Source of the DNA: Liolophura sinensis
Lineage: Eukaryota; Mollusca; Polyplacophora; Chitonida; Chitonidae
Assembly (NCBI RefSeq): GCF_032854445.1
Contig: NC_088306.1
Coordinates: forward strand, 29,361,764-29,425,763
Direction: 5' to 3'
DNA length: 64,000 bases
The position numbers and the translations under genes are program-made. Shown in pieces: positions 1-10,681 of the stretch (within the stretch, counting starts at the first letter, position 1; each line of letters starts with the position of its first letter). The notes under the pieces are model-generated. The model worked only from the letters and a program-made list of their open reading frames with translations, was not told the DNA's origin and did no database searches.

Positions 1-1233
1 TCTAGTCCTTCCGAACGGCTGATGTCTCTGCTTTGTAGTTCTCAGAAATCAAATAATCAATAATCAAATATACGTAATTTTGTCAGTTTAATCCTTGAAG
101 TTTCGTCTTCAAAAAGGCCTGCAGTTCATATGAGGAGAGAAAAAACTTCGTTTGTTGCAGAGGGACACAGTGAAGTAGAAATGAAACATGTGATATTATC
201 CTATAGGGCAAGTGATCAAAGCATCTTGATTATCAAGGAAATAGATGCTAGATTTAGATGTTCACGTGTTAATATGTGTCAAATAAGAGGATCAAAATAT
301 ACGAGTGTGGGGGATGAACGCGCGAAGTCCAAGGAGATTAGTTTGCGATATATGTCATTTGACATCCAAATTAGTGTCAGCTACCAATATCGTGGGTCTC
401 CTAGGCAACCGTTTAGGCCTGGAGAAATGTCAAAGAAAAGGATGTAAAGTTTCAGTGACATCTATTACATGTACACATGACAGGTATACGCGTGTCTTCA
501 ACTTCTACCTGTAAGCAGTGGATCGATTCGTTGCAAGTTTTGAAGAAGACTTGCCTGTCTTTGGCAGAAATACTCTTGATGTTCGGGAAATGAAGAGTGT
601 GGTTTATCTGGCAGCTGAAAACTGTGGACCTGGGATGGACAAGGTATATATTGAATTCACCGTTGTTTCTGGAACAACACTAAGGCTTTGAGGGGGTTTT
701 CTACAGAGAATCGGAGATGCCTGGAAAGTCTTCACACAACAACATGAAGAAATTAAGAAGCAATTATTTCATGCGTCTGGATTTACTATCACAGTAATGA
801 GCGTGTGCATCTATTGGCATGTTCTGCTGAGCTGTGTACCGTGACAAATCCTTTCACTCCACGTTTTGTAGTTTGTGCGGAATGGACAATCATCATACTG
901 TCGTTGTCATCGTTGGTATAAAGCCGTTTCTGTCCTGGCTCGTCGACATTGTGGGGAGCCCAAAATGAACAAATTCCTGAAGATGGTTTAACCATGTCTG
1001 AAATCACGATGAACTAATTGGATTACAACAAAGACGACACTTGCAGGGAGTGTTGAGAGGCGTTGGTGAGAAATAGCCCAGTGTGAAGTAAGCACACGTT
1101 TGGTTTTTCTATGTTTAAAGTTTGACCACTGGGTATTGGGCTTAAACGTCTAACATTTCCTAGGCCTTTTCTTGAGTTACCAAAAGGTGCCACTTGAAAT
1201 ATATTCTTTAAAAAATGGACCCCCCCCTTCACC
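1..1233 (+). repeat. Upstream flank of receptor copy 1, left copy of a segmental duplication
   Basis: This stretch matches 55274-56775, the flank in front of the second intact receptor, almost base for base over several blocks. The duplication therefore includes at least 1.2 kb of 5' flank and runs off the left edge of the window. Copy 1 lacks a block of about 291 bp that copy 2 has after its position 55978, and about 13 bp near 604. The shared frame at 181-447 (88 codons) differs from its copy at ten bases, eight of them amino-acid changing, so it is probably not a protein. No other gene is visible here; promoter elements are presumably present but I cannot point to one. Confidence 0.8.
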
Positions 1234-1271
1234 ATGCCCTATTACCAAGACAACATAACACACGCTGTTGA
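1215..1271 (+). promoter_or_regulatory. Out-of-frame upstream ATG (18-codon uORF) over the receptor start
   Basis: The ATG at 1215 aligns with the true start of the sister receptor at 56776. Here it is followed by GAC and seven C residues, where the sister has six bases (TCCGCC). It therefore reads 18 codons in the wrong frame and stops at TGA 1269-1271, after passing the new start at 1234. A scanning ribosome would meet it first, so it could reduce translation of the receptor. Confidence 0.75.
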
Positions 1272-2265
1272 ATATACCACAGTCGAAATGGCTATACGGT
1301 CCACTGTGGTGCTTATTGTATCTATGACGATCATTTTAAGCAATTTACTTAATTTTGTTATTCTGAAGACGACTAAAAATATTTCTCCTGTAACCAATGT
1401 TTTTCTGACGAACTTGACAGCAGCAGACTTTTTCTCGGGGCTGATCGCTTGCCTGCCGACCATAGGTCCGGTCAGTACCAGTTTTTGGACATACAGCGCC
1501 ATCTGGTGTCAGATGACCGGTGTTGTCTACGGGACATGTAGTGCGGTGTCCATTTGGAGCGTTGGTGTGATTGGAATCGAGCGTTACATCGCCACGCGTT
1601 ATCCATTGTTGTACAGGCGTAAACTGACGCTCCGAAAATCCGTGTTGATTGTGTGCTCGCTGTGGACTTTGGGTATAACACTGCTCCTCACGCCAACCAT
1701 AACAGAGGCCGAATCTTTGTACTTCTTGTTTCGGCCGGAAATTGGCATGTGTATTATGCATTGTAAAACCAAATGGTTATGCATCTTAACGGGGTGCTTG
1801 GTTACTGTGCTGAGCGGAGTGGTTGTCATTTTCACCACAACATCTATTACGAGAGTCCTTAGGCAAGGGACATCAGCAAACACTGGCACCGGTATGCCGG
1901 ATACGAAGGAAACAGGCTTAAGACAACGGACCTCGAGCAATCGTGACAAGAGAGCCGTCCGACTTCTGATTGTAACCACAGGCTGTTATTTCATGACATG
2001 GGGACCGTATTCTATCGTTTTTTTTCTCGAAATTTTTGAACTTGGCAGTGGATTTCCCGATTGGCTGGTTTTTACTTTGATGTGGATAGCAAACAGCAAC
2101 TGCTTCGTCAATGTCATCATATACTCTGCCATTTATCCCTCATTTAGATCTGGATTGAAGAAAATTTTGTATACGATTTTCTGTTGTCGATGTTTTCGCC
2201 CGGTGACCCGCGTTGAGCCGTGGTCAACATCAAGGTCTAATTCTACTCATTGGGATGGACGCTAA
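1234..2265 (+). CDS. Rhodopsin-like (class A) GPCR, copy 1, intronless
   Basis: A 343-residue seven-transmembrane receptor, expected in the plasma membrane and coupling to G proteins; ligand unknown. Landmarks: Asn37 in TM1, Asp65 in TM2 (LTAAD), Cys92 at the top of TM3 for the ECL1-ECL2 disulphide, ERY at 116-118, Trp144 in TM4, W-G-P at 256-258 in TM6, and NVIIY at 293-297 in place of NPxxY. An FCC-R-C cluster after helix 8 could be palmitoylated. The NVIIY motif lacks the usual proline, and so does the copy at 56776. The start is odd: the ATG homologous to the sister gene's start is at 1215 but is thrown out of frame by one extra C, so the usable start is 1234, where the sister has GTG. 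The last codons and stop lie inside the first unit of a 30-bp minisatellite. I do not recognise a named receptor; an amine, peptide or chemosensory-type orphan all fit. Confidence 0.9.
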   Translation: MPYYQDNITHAVEYTTVEMAIRSTVVLIVSMTIILSNLLNFVILKTTKNISPVTNVFLTNLTAADFFSGLIACLPTIGPVSTSFWTYSAIWCQMTGVVYGTCSAVSIWSVGVIGIERYIATRYPLLYRRKLTLRKSVLIVCSLWTLGITLLLTPTITEAESLYFLFRPEIGMCIMHCKTKWLCILTGCLVTVLSGVVVIFTTTSITRVLRQGTSANTGTGMPDTKETGLRQRTSSNRDKRAVRLLIVTTGCYFMTWGPYSIVFFLEIFELGSGFPDWLVFTLMWIANSNCFVNVIIYSAIYPSFRSGLKKILYTIFCCRCFRPVTRVEPWSTSRSNSTHWDGR

Positions 2266-2820
2266 ACAGAAAAACAACTAAGGTATGGGCACTAAACAAA
2301 AGAACTTCTAATGTATGGGCACTAAACAGAAAAATATCTAAGGGATGGACACTAAACAGAAGAATATCTAAGGGATGGACATTGAACAGAAGAACATCTA
2401 AGGGATAGACAGTAAACAGAAGAACATCCAAGGGGTGGACACTAAACAGAAGAACAACTAAGGTATGGGCACTAAACAAAAGAACTTCTAATGTATGGAC
2501 ACTAAACAGGAAAATATCTAAGGGATGGACACTAAACAGAAGAACACTTAAGGGATGGACACTATACAGAAGAACATCTAAGGGATGGACATTGAACAGA
2601 AGAACATCTCAGGGATGGACACTAAACAGAAGAATATTTATGGGATGGACACTAAACAGAAGACCATCTAAGGGATTGACAATAAACAGAAGAACATCAA
2701 AGGGATGGAGACTAAACAGAAGAACACCTAGGGGATGGACACTAAACAGAAGAACATCTAAGGAATGGACAGTGAACAGAAGAACACTTAAGGGATGGAC
2801 ACTACTCAGAAGAACATGTA
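2251..2820 (+). repeat. 30-bp minisatellite, 19 units, overlapping the receptor stop codon
   Basis: Nineteen units of exactly 30 bp, consensus near GGGATGGACACTAAACAGAA followed by GAACATCTAA. The first unit contains the last four codons and TAA stop of the receptor. The sister gene has only about 2.7 units at the same place (57811-57890), and the pseudogenes about one, so the array was seeded from receptor 3' sequence. Because 30 is divisible by 3, frames on both strands stay open (2592-2921 plus, 2243-2479 minus); these are by-products. Confidence 0.95.
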
Positions 2821-4499
2821 ATCTGCTCTCGTTTTACTCTCTATGCTGTACGTCTTTCATTACATTTGTTGATGACATACACAGAGTTTTTGAGCGGGGC
2901 AGTTTTACAGTTGTCAAGTAAACTTAGATGTAAAGCATGGGTGTAAAATGCTACACAGCGGTACGTAATGAATGATATGTGACACAGCAGTACGTAATGA
3001 AACTCTTGGGTGTGTGCAAGTATGTCTTATTTTTCAAAATGAAAAGCGGAATTTTTCTCGGCCTTTCCGTCCTTTGATCTCTAAGTTTATGCTATTAATT
3101 ATTATTTTGTGAGTTTGCTTAAAGCCTGTTTGAAGTGTTTTTGGATTTGCAGCACCAAGTTACATTGATTGCAACCATGCAAGGCGGACAAAATTGTGTC
3201 AAGTTCCGACCTCCTCCGGAAGTTTGCCTTCGGGAGATAAACTGGAAAAGTGGTAGGGTTCTGCATATGGCTTGTGCTTTTCCTTGAACTGTGTGTGTTA
3301 TGTCACAATCTCAACCAAGATCACAAGTTTTTTTACGGCAAAAAGGGGCGTGTCAACGTTATTCCAATATAATGAGTTGTTTGGCATGCTTTATCAACAG
3401 GTTATTTTGTGAAGTTATGTCACTTTGCTTCCATGACGTTGGTTGGGGTCATGAGTGGAGGAAACCTGAGCGCACAGAATAAACCACAGTCCTTCGGCAA
3501 CTGGCACACTTTAAATCCACATTTAAATCCACAAGTTCTGTATGTCTGAGCTTAACATGATTAGCTTTACCCAAGGAATATTTTTGCAATGACTAATAAG
3601 TATGTACCTTTCCAAAAGAGACAAAATTAGCTTGACTGAAGTGTGCACCTAAACGCTGTAATGAATGTAAGCATGAAGATTATAACCTAAGCAGGGAGGA
3701 TAATGTAATGACTGACATGTGGTCACATGTTGCAGGTAAAATCCGGTCGCTTGAACTCATGTAAATGCTCAAGTGGTAACAAATTACACAAGTGCCGTGA
3801 CTAAAGCAATGGAAAGACATGGAGACATATGGAGACCGGGCAATGGATGAAACATAAGTGACAGTGTGCATTTTAGAAAATAAACCTTAAAGCTAAACCC
3901 CTAATACAATGGCTAAAGAAAATTAGTTGTTTTTCTGCTGAATCAACCAAAAAAAACGAATACTTTATGGTTTGTAAGTACTTGTCTGGGCACAGTTTTG
4001 TTGTATCCACTTCAAATCGACCCTTATCGGGTTTATTTTAGGAGTGTGCTTTCATAGTTTAAGACCAGTACTCAGCAGGATGAAATACCTCACGGCATTT
4101 TTTAATGATACACGTGCAGAGGCAAGTCTTGAATTCTTTGCGATGCCCGCCATTTGATACCAAAATAAATGACAATTAGCGTTATTTAGTGAGTCCACCG
4201 AAGTCTCTTCGGCATTTCATGACGACTAGAGAATATTCTAAGAAAAGGATCTAAAGCTATGTTAGTATCGCTCAAGTTCACTCTACGCCATCGACCGCCT
4301 CCTAGACGCTTTACAGTATCGGTTTGGCCTGCGTCAGTCAAGTAAACCAATTGGGAGATGAACAGTGTACTGAGCAGGTGAAGTAACAGCTGGAAAATGT
4401 AGTTGTTGTATGGATGGATAAGATTTAACGTGTCTGCAAGAATGTTTTTTGAGCAATACTGTGACGTCTATTCTGGTAACCGTGTCCCAGGCTGTAATC
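2821..4499. other. Receptor flank, part of the ancestral duplication unit; no gene
   Basis: No coding region is seen. Blocks at about 3430-3700, 3890-4060 and 4180-4470 resemble, in the same order, blocks at 13600-13830, 14250-14420 and 14690-14790 behind the third receptor copy. This is inherited spacer between tandem receptor units. The block at 4230-4360 (frame around CTATGTTAGTATCG) also recurs at 24298-24420, upstream of the fourth copy. Confidence 0.65.
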
Positions 4500-4870
4500 A
4501 ATGAATGAATGAATGAATGCTTGGGGTTTAATGTCGTACTGAACAATTTTTCAACATATGACGTCGAGGAGTTACTATGTGTGTGCATATATACAGTGTC
4601 TTCTTGTGGCTGGGCGAGTCCATGCCGCCAAAGTGCTACCGCCACTGAAGCATCATGCCGAAGACACAAGACATGATACCCACCGAGTCACATTATACTG
4701 GTACTGGACCAACCCGTTCTGTTTCCTTGGTTTTCTCTCAGTGCTGAATTCCAAGGGAAGCAGCAATAAGTACCATTTTTAAAGCCTTTTGTTTGACCCG
4801 ACCCAGGTTTGATCCGGGACATCCCGACTTCGACGGGAACGCTCCAACCATTAGATCACCGAAGCGGTCT
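4500..4870 (-). mobile_element. SINE family B, nearly full length
   Basis: Read on the minus strand, the element starts with a tRNA-like head (box A near GGTGATCTAATGGTTGGAGC, box B near GGATCAAACC) and runs through a conserved body to a tail at 4500-4560 that ends in repeated TGAA units. Bodies and tails of the same family recur at 42155-42600, 45812-46140, 54050-54345 and 58055-58200. It lies between receptor copies 1 and 2. Confidence 0.7.
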
Positions 4871-5931
4871 TTAGTCAAGAAGAATGTCGCTTGAAGACTG
4901 ATTTACAGGATACATGAAAAGGAACTGTACTACAAAGATTATGTTACTATACTAAATCAAGAAAATATGCCCCAGCATTTTCGTTAAAAGGATTTTATTC
5001 TTCTTAATTAACCCACTAAATTATGCATATTTTCCGTCATTTGTCGGATTTTTTTTTTGAAATGTACGTCATCGTTGATCTTGCTCGGAACTCGTTGAGC
5101 ACCCGCGAGTGCGGGGAAGATGAGATGTCCACAGAAACTGTATGGCTTTTTCGGGTCACATTCGATCTGTTTCCCACATCCCAGCCCTCATTCGGCCAGG
5201 CCTGTTCCATCCGACCCCCACCCCCACCCCACGGTTCTTTTTAAACAAGGGACATCACTGACGTCACAGCTGCAAGCTACTTAATTTCCCGACTCAATTC
5301 TGGGGCCCTATATTTCAAACGCTGCAAAACTGATCTGTATGAATGAAATCCAAACGGATGCCTCTTTGTACAAAAAATGACACCACAGGAGTAAATGTTC
5401 TGAAAAGGGTGCAAAACAACTCCATAGTCCTAAACTCTTAAAGGGAGACTCAAGGACGAGATACAGAGAAGGTTTAAATGACAGTATAGGGCATCATTTT
5501 CTTCTGTCAATTTGCAGTGCGTGTGTACTTCATATATGTTTTAATGAGCACACGTGCACCGATATTTGTGACGCAATTAAAGGGAAGAACAAATGAGTTC
5601 ATAGCTTTGAAACGTCTTGATACAGGAAAGAGTTTTCCGAGTACTTTAAAAAGTCCATTTATCAGATATATCTGAAAGATCGCTTTTTCAGTCCGGACTT
5701 GTTTTTACTTACAAGAAACATCACGTGGGAACAAAATATTTTTTGTGGGATAAATATGTAGCTAATATGTTTATCTAAGGATTGGTAAAGCGTGTTGGTG
5801 TTGAAAAGCGCGTATAAAATAAGGACTCCTTGATTTTATTTACAGTTCAGCCTGTTGTTTCAAGCTACAAGCTTTGCTGAGAATTGGTCTGGAATTTTAA
5901 GCCATTTTTAGTTATCGTATATTTGTAAAAC
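4871..5931. other. Spacer in front of receptor copy 2; no gene
   Basis: No gene is seen. The segment near 5340-5400 resembles 14945-15020, and a short stretch at 5852-5866 (GCCTGTTGTTTCAAGC), about 80 bp before the receptor start, recurs at 16075-16090. Both are parts of the ancient receptor upstream flank. A run of C-rich bases lies at 5213-5232. Confidence 0.5.
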
Positions 5932-6955
5932 ATGAATCACACCTTCAACGTGTCCCAATGCAAAGACAACACAACAAACGACGTGGGGTACACCACAGTG
6001 GAAATTGCAATACGGTTTGCAGTACTGCAGTATCTGTGACGGTAACTGTGACGATCATTTTAAGCGATCTCCTTAACATGGTTATTCTGTGGCCGATTAA
6101 AAACATTTCTCCTGTCACTAAGGTTTATCTGAAAAATTTGACTACAACAGATTTTTTGCACGAGACTGATTGGTTGTCTTCCGGTCGTAGTCCCGGCAAT
6201 TACCTGTACGTGGCCTTACAGCGCCATCTGGTGTCAGATAAGCGCTATTGTTCATGGGTCATGTTCCACGGTGTCCATTTGGACCGTTGGTGTCGTCGGA
6301 GTTGAACGCTATATTGCCACCAGTTATCCAGTATTCTACAAAAGTAAAATGACCCAGAAAAGATCCCTTGGAATTGTCTGTTCACTGTGGACTTCGTGCT
6401 TAATACTGCTTGTGACACCAACAATAATCAAAGGTGAGGATCAGTTGCACTTCCAGTTTAACCCGGATATCAGTACGTGTGTAGTGGTTTATGAAAGCAA
6501 ATGGCTATGTATCGGAACTGGATTTATGGTGGGTGTGTTAAATGGGCTGGTGATCATTTTCATCACTACTTCCATGACAAAATCTCTTAGGCATATAATG
6601 ACAGCAAACACTAGTACAGGTATCGCGACCAGTACGCAAAACACCTCAGGCAACTATCCTGGAGTTATCGTGAAAAGAAAGTCATCCGACTGCTGGTTGC
6701 AACAATAGGCTTGTATTTCATGACCTGGAGTCTATTTTTGTAGTGTTTTTTCTGGGACAATTTGAACTTCTTTGTCAGTTTTCAGGTTGGCTGCTTTTTA
6801 CCTCCATGTGGATGGCAAATAGCAATGGTTTTGTCATCTTCATCATCTATTCAGCCATTTATCCTTCATTTAGATCTCGATTGAAAACAATTTTGTATGT
6901 GATATTTTGCTGTATTCGCTCGCTGTCACGCGTAGAACCGTGGACTCCATAGGGA
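5932..6955 (+). pseudogene. GPCR copy 2, frame-broken pseudogene
   Basis: Homologous over its whole length to the receptors at 1234 and 56776, with recognisable TM1 (SDLLNMVIL), TM3 (AIWCQ), VERY, TM4, TM5, a divergent W-S-L in place of the TM6 W-G-P, and TM7 ending in YSAIYPSFRS. Starting at ATG 5932 the frame stops after about 35 codons. At least four frame changes are needed to follow the homology: in TM1 near 6035, at a T run near 6150 where one extra T is present, after about 6690, and near 6740. The open pieces at 5958-6305, 6271-6708 and 6743-6952 are fragments of this one gene. It is followed by a single degenerate unit of the 3' minisatellite. Confidence 0.9.
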
Positions 6956-8290
6956 TTGACAAAAGGCTGAGAAGCCTTTATAGAGGAATATGATATGTTA
7001 CCACTGTGCTTTATACCTTCTTAAACTGTACCAAAATAAGTTACGAACCTGTGGCGATAAAATAACACATACTTTCCATATATGTCTTGAAAAATCCTGC
7101 AGTGGGTGTATAAAAGGGCAGTTTTACAGTCAGTATTCTGTTATTAATCCGGCCTAATAACTACCGGATGAAACTACACATCTGCACTTCGTCATTCAGT
7201 ATGCTTGTCACGTTGATGATTCGGAAATGTCAGTCAATTTCAGCCAAATTTTGGTCGGCGTTACGCTGCTTTTGGATAAATTTCAGGACCCATGTTAAGC
7301 TTTGTTCATCGTATTAAATTCAATCTTGGGGCGCAGCTTCTGAAGTTACAGGTTAAGTCTTAGACATCTTACATGTAGACCATTTTCAACAACATTATGA
7401 TCGTTTCTTTTTTTTTTTGGTTATGGACTTAGTGTTGATAGTTTCATATTTGTATTTAATATTAGGAGCTAAGATATATTGTGCAGGTACTATGATTGTG
7501 TTGTATGATGCAGAAGTTTTAGGATAAATGTTATTCTGATTGCTGATATTGTGATGACAGAAATGTTCTCAGGATCCACTGATTTTAAATGGTACCGTCA
7601 TGGAGGTAGAATAGAAGGAGACACAACTATGAGGTTTCAAAGTGTTCATTTTACGTTACCGACCCCGCCGGGGCCGCTGTCTTTTGTGACAAAGTTTTCG
7701 TTGTACGTTACCGACCCCGCGGGTTCCGCTCTCTGTTGTGACAAAGTGTTCATTGTACGTTACCGACCCCCCCCCCCCCCCCGGGGGCCACGTCAAGCGC
7801 GCGGACATTTGCCGACAACGCCTGTAAGTTTGTGTATTTCTGTTTGTAGGTTTTGGTTGAAATAAAAATAAATAAATGTTTTGAACATGGAAGCCTTTGT
7901 GTATTGGCAAATAAGCAGACCAAGAAGACAAAGAAAAGACTGGCTGGCGTCTTGATCTTGGAATCACACGCACAAAGCAGAAAATACACGTATATGTATG
8001 TGCAATAGTAAAGTGTCTACAAAAGTCATGTCAGTTGTTGCTGGATCTTTAATTAGCGTCCTTTATGACCTCTATGCAATAAAACACGAAATCAAAAAAA
8101 AATTATGAGGTCTATATTGTTACAAATAATGGTCTACAGTTACTAGATTTTTTTTCTACCAATTTATCGAGTTGGGTCTGGAACAAACTCGAGGTGCTGG
8201 TACTTATTTTATTTATTGTGATCCATAAAAAAGTTTTGTATTCAACACTGTGATAAATCGCAGATGGAAGCTGGATGGGCCCCAGTAGCA
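6956..8290. other. Downstream spacer of copy 2; no gene
   Basis: No coding region or SINE is recognised. The only structure is a GC-rich three-fold repeat at 7653-7800, listed separately, and short A and T runs. Confidence 0.5.
7653..7800 (+). repeat. GC-rich triplicate of about 52 bp
   Basis: Three successive segments each begin ACGTTACCGACCCC and continue with a CG-rich stretch and then TTGTGACAAAGT; the third is cut short by a run of C and G. It stands out as CpG- and C-rich inside AT-rich DNA. Confidence 0.75.
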
Positions 8291-9200
8291 TGTGCAGGTT
8301 CACTGTCATGAAGGCAGTTAGGTTTCCATATGTGGAGTGCAGGTTCACTTTCTTAAAGGTATTTAGGCTTCCATATGTGGATTGCAGGCTCACTGTCACG
8401 AAAGCGGTTAGATTTCTACATGTGAAGTGCAGGTTCACTGTCATGAAGGCGGCTAGTCTTCTATATGTGGAGTGCAGGTTCACTTTCTTAAAGGCAGTTA
8501 GGCTTCCATATGTGGATTGCAGGCTCACTGTCACGAAAGCTGTTAGATTTCTACATGTGAAGTGCATGTTCACTGTCACGAAGGCAGTTAGATTTCTACA
8601 CGTGAAGTGCATGTTCACTGTCACGAAGGCAGTTAGGTTTCCATATGTGGAGTGCATGTCCACTGTCACGAAGGCAGTTAGGTTTCCATATGTGGAGTGC
8701 ATGGTCACTGTCACGAAGGCAGTTAGGTTTCCATACATGGAGTGCAGGTTCACTGTCACGAAGGCAGTTAGGTTTCCATATGTGAGTGCAGGTTCACTGT
8801 CACGAAGGCGGTTAGGTTTCCATATGTGGAGTGCATGGTCACTGTCACGAAGGCAGTTAGGTTTCCATACATGGAGTGCAGGTTCACTGTCACGAAGGCA
8901 GTTAGGTTTCCATATGTGAGTGCAGGTTCACTGTCACGAAGGCAGTTAAGTTTCCATATGTGGAGTGCATGGTCACTGTCACGAAGGCAGTTAGGTTTCC
9001 ATACATGGAGTGCAGGTTCACTGTCACGAAGGCGGTTAGGTTTCCATATGTGGAGTGCAGGTTCACTGTCACGAAGGCAGTTAGGTTTCCATATGTGGAG
9101 TGCAGGTTCACTGTCACGAAGGCAGTTAGGTTTCTATATTTGGAGTGCAAGTTCAGTGTCACGAAGGCGGTTAGGTTTCCGCATAAGGAGTGCAGGCTAG
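8291..9200 (+). repeat. 45-bp minisatellite, about 20 units, with higher-order structure
   Basis: Unit of 45 bp containing GGTTCACTGTCACGAAGGCA, repeated about twenty times with point variants. Two units are 44 bp (one G missing in the TATGTGGAGTG part, near 8779 and 8910). From about 8683 a three-unit block carrying the same variants recurs with a period of about 134 bp. The open frames of 86 to 215 codons on both strands come from the 3-divisible period. Confidence 0.95.
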
Positions 9201-9650
9201 GCTGTATATGGTCCTCGGCTCTGATGTTATGTTTTGAACCACGCCTTTTAACATTTAGCGATGCTCTTTTTGATTTATTTATTATAAATATTTATTTTAA
9301 TTATTTTTTAATTTATTTTGTAATGCTATAACTGTTACCTTTAAGAAGGTGATTAGATTTATAGTTGAACGTCTATGGAGTAACAGAGACAAAGTTGTTC
9401 ACATGTTGCATACAGTCTAGGCCACAGCACTGGTGGAATAAAAGTGGTCCCAAGGTTATTCCATCAAAGACCTTTACAAACAAAGCATGTTTTATTTATA
9501 GACAACTTACAAACTAGCGTCATACACCTTTCCAATACCGATTCAGTTCATTCACCTAGGACGTTCCTTTGTGTCTTTCCAACGTCATTGAAGTCTGTTG
9601 ACTGCCTCTCTTTGCATTTGTGTGATTCCGTTCTAATTTCTTACTTGATC
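9201..9650. other. AT-rich spacer; no gene
   Basis: Contains a very AT-rich tract at 9265-9320 directly after the minisatellite. No gene, RNA or known repeat is seen up to the LTR boundary. Confidence 0.5.
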
Positions 9651-10386
9651 TGTTACGACCCAAACTGTCTGTATTATAAAGAGATGGCTTGTTCGAAATA
9701 CACGACAGTTTAGCCGCACAAAAAAAGTAACCAAAACCAGCAGATTTTATTATTCAATAATTTATTAGGTTTAAGAACAGATAACAAGACTTTTACAAAT
9801 ACTAAAGTACTTAAGTTTAACAAGAAGGATAGCAGTATCTATACAAATACTAAAGTACTTACATGTACAACGGTGTCAAGTTCAAACAGACGCATATACT
9901 TCACAATGCTTAAAAATGCACAGAGGCAATATTCACAAGAGGGAAAACCCACAGTATAACTGAGTGTATGACGAAATATACACAAAATTCCACAGACAGG
10001 GTCCGTGTACTAATAAGCACTGTGTACACAAGAGCACAAATTAAATAAACAAGTTCAGACTGAACAAGTGCTCAGTGGAGATATGATATAACAAAGCCAG
10101 AGGCTATAAAGACACCAAAATTCAGCACAAAATGTCTACTAAAGTAACACACAGCGAAAGCATCCAAAACTCTCAATAATTCTCCTTTCTCCCTCTTTGA
10201 CCTGCTTTCATAGGTCTTATATAGACTGGTGGAATTTTCTAGAATAAGAAACTTGTTGTAAACAAACAGGCCCCGAACTGAGCGTATTCTGGAACATTCT
10301 AAGGCAGAGGCAGACAGCAGGCCCTGAAGCATATGTAAACAGTGACAAGCTAAATTTAGAAGCTGACGGCAGTTGTTCACATAACA
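9651..10386 (-). mobile_element. Solo LTR A of a retrotransposon, with GATC target duplication
   Basis: On the minus strand the element begins TGTTATGTGAACAACTGCCG and ends TTTGGGTCGTAACA, so its ends form a TGTTA...TAACA inverted repeat typical of LTRs. It is flanked by GATC at 9647-9650 and 10387-10390. A TATA-like box (minus strand, 10216-10223) and AATAAA near the 3' end fit LTR promoter and polyadenylation functions. A second copy in the other orientation is at 59180-59980. There is no internal gag-pol region, so this is a recombination-derived solo LTR. A 4-bp duplication is compatible with a Ty3/Gypsy-type element, but the family is not proven. Confidence 0.88.
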
Positions 10387-10681
10387 GATCTACAATCTTA
10401 GTTCCTTGGTAGTTTGTGTTAAACGTCGTTTTGGGACTTGACCTTGAGCTTTTTCGCACATAGGGTTCGTCACCAACATCTACCCACGACAAAGGAGAGC
10501 AGAGAAATCTAGAAAAAACCTGTCCATGGCCAGAACTGAACACTCAACTAGTATGTACCAGATCGTAGGTGTCGCGCATCATACCAAGGACTGCATTTTT
10601 TGTTTTACATATTCCACTTGAGTCGTAGTTCTAGGGTCTGTTTAACTATTTAATCATTTACATAAAAAAATTAGAATAAAT

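Noticed and set aside
1345-1979. Long minus-strand frames opposite the receptor (also 56905-57539)
   Set aside because: Shadow frames of the plus-strand receptor; no domain, and conserved only because the receptor is.
2243-2479. Minus-strand 78-codon LLFSVHPLD repeat protein
   Set aside because: Reverse strand of the 30-bp array downstream of the receptor.
8112-9331. Frames of 86-215 codons with RFTVTKAVRFPYVEC-type repeats
   Set aside because: By-product of the 45-bp minisatellite; frame is lost wherever a 44-bp unit occurs.
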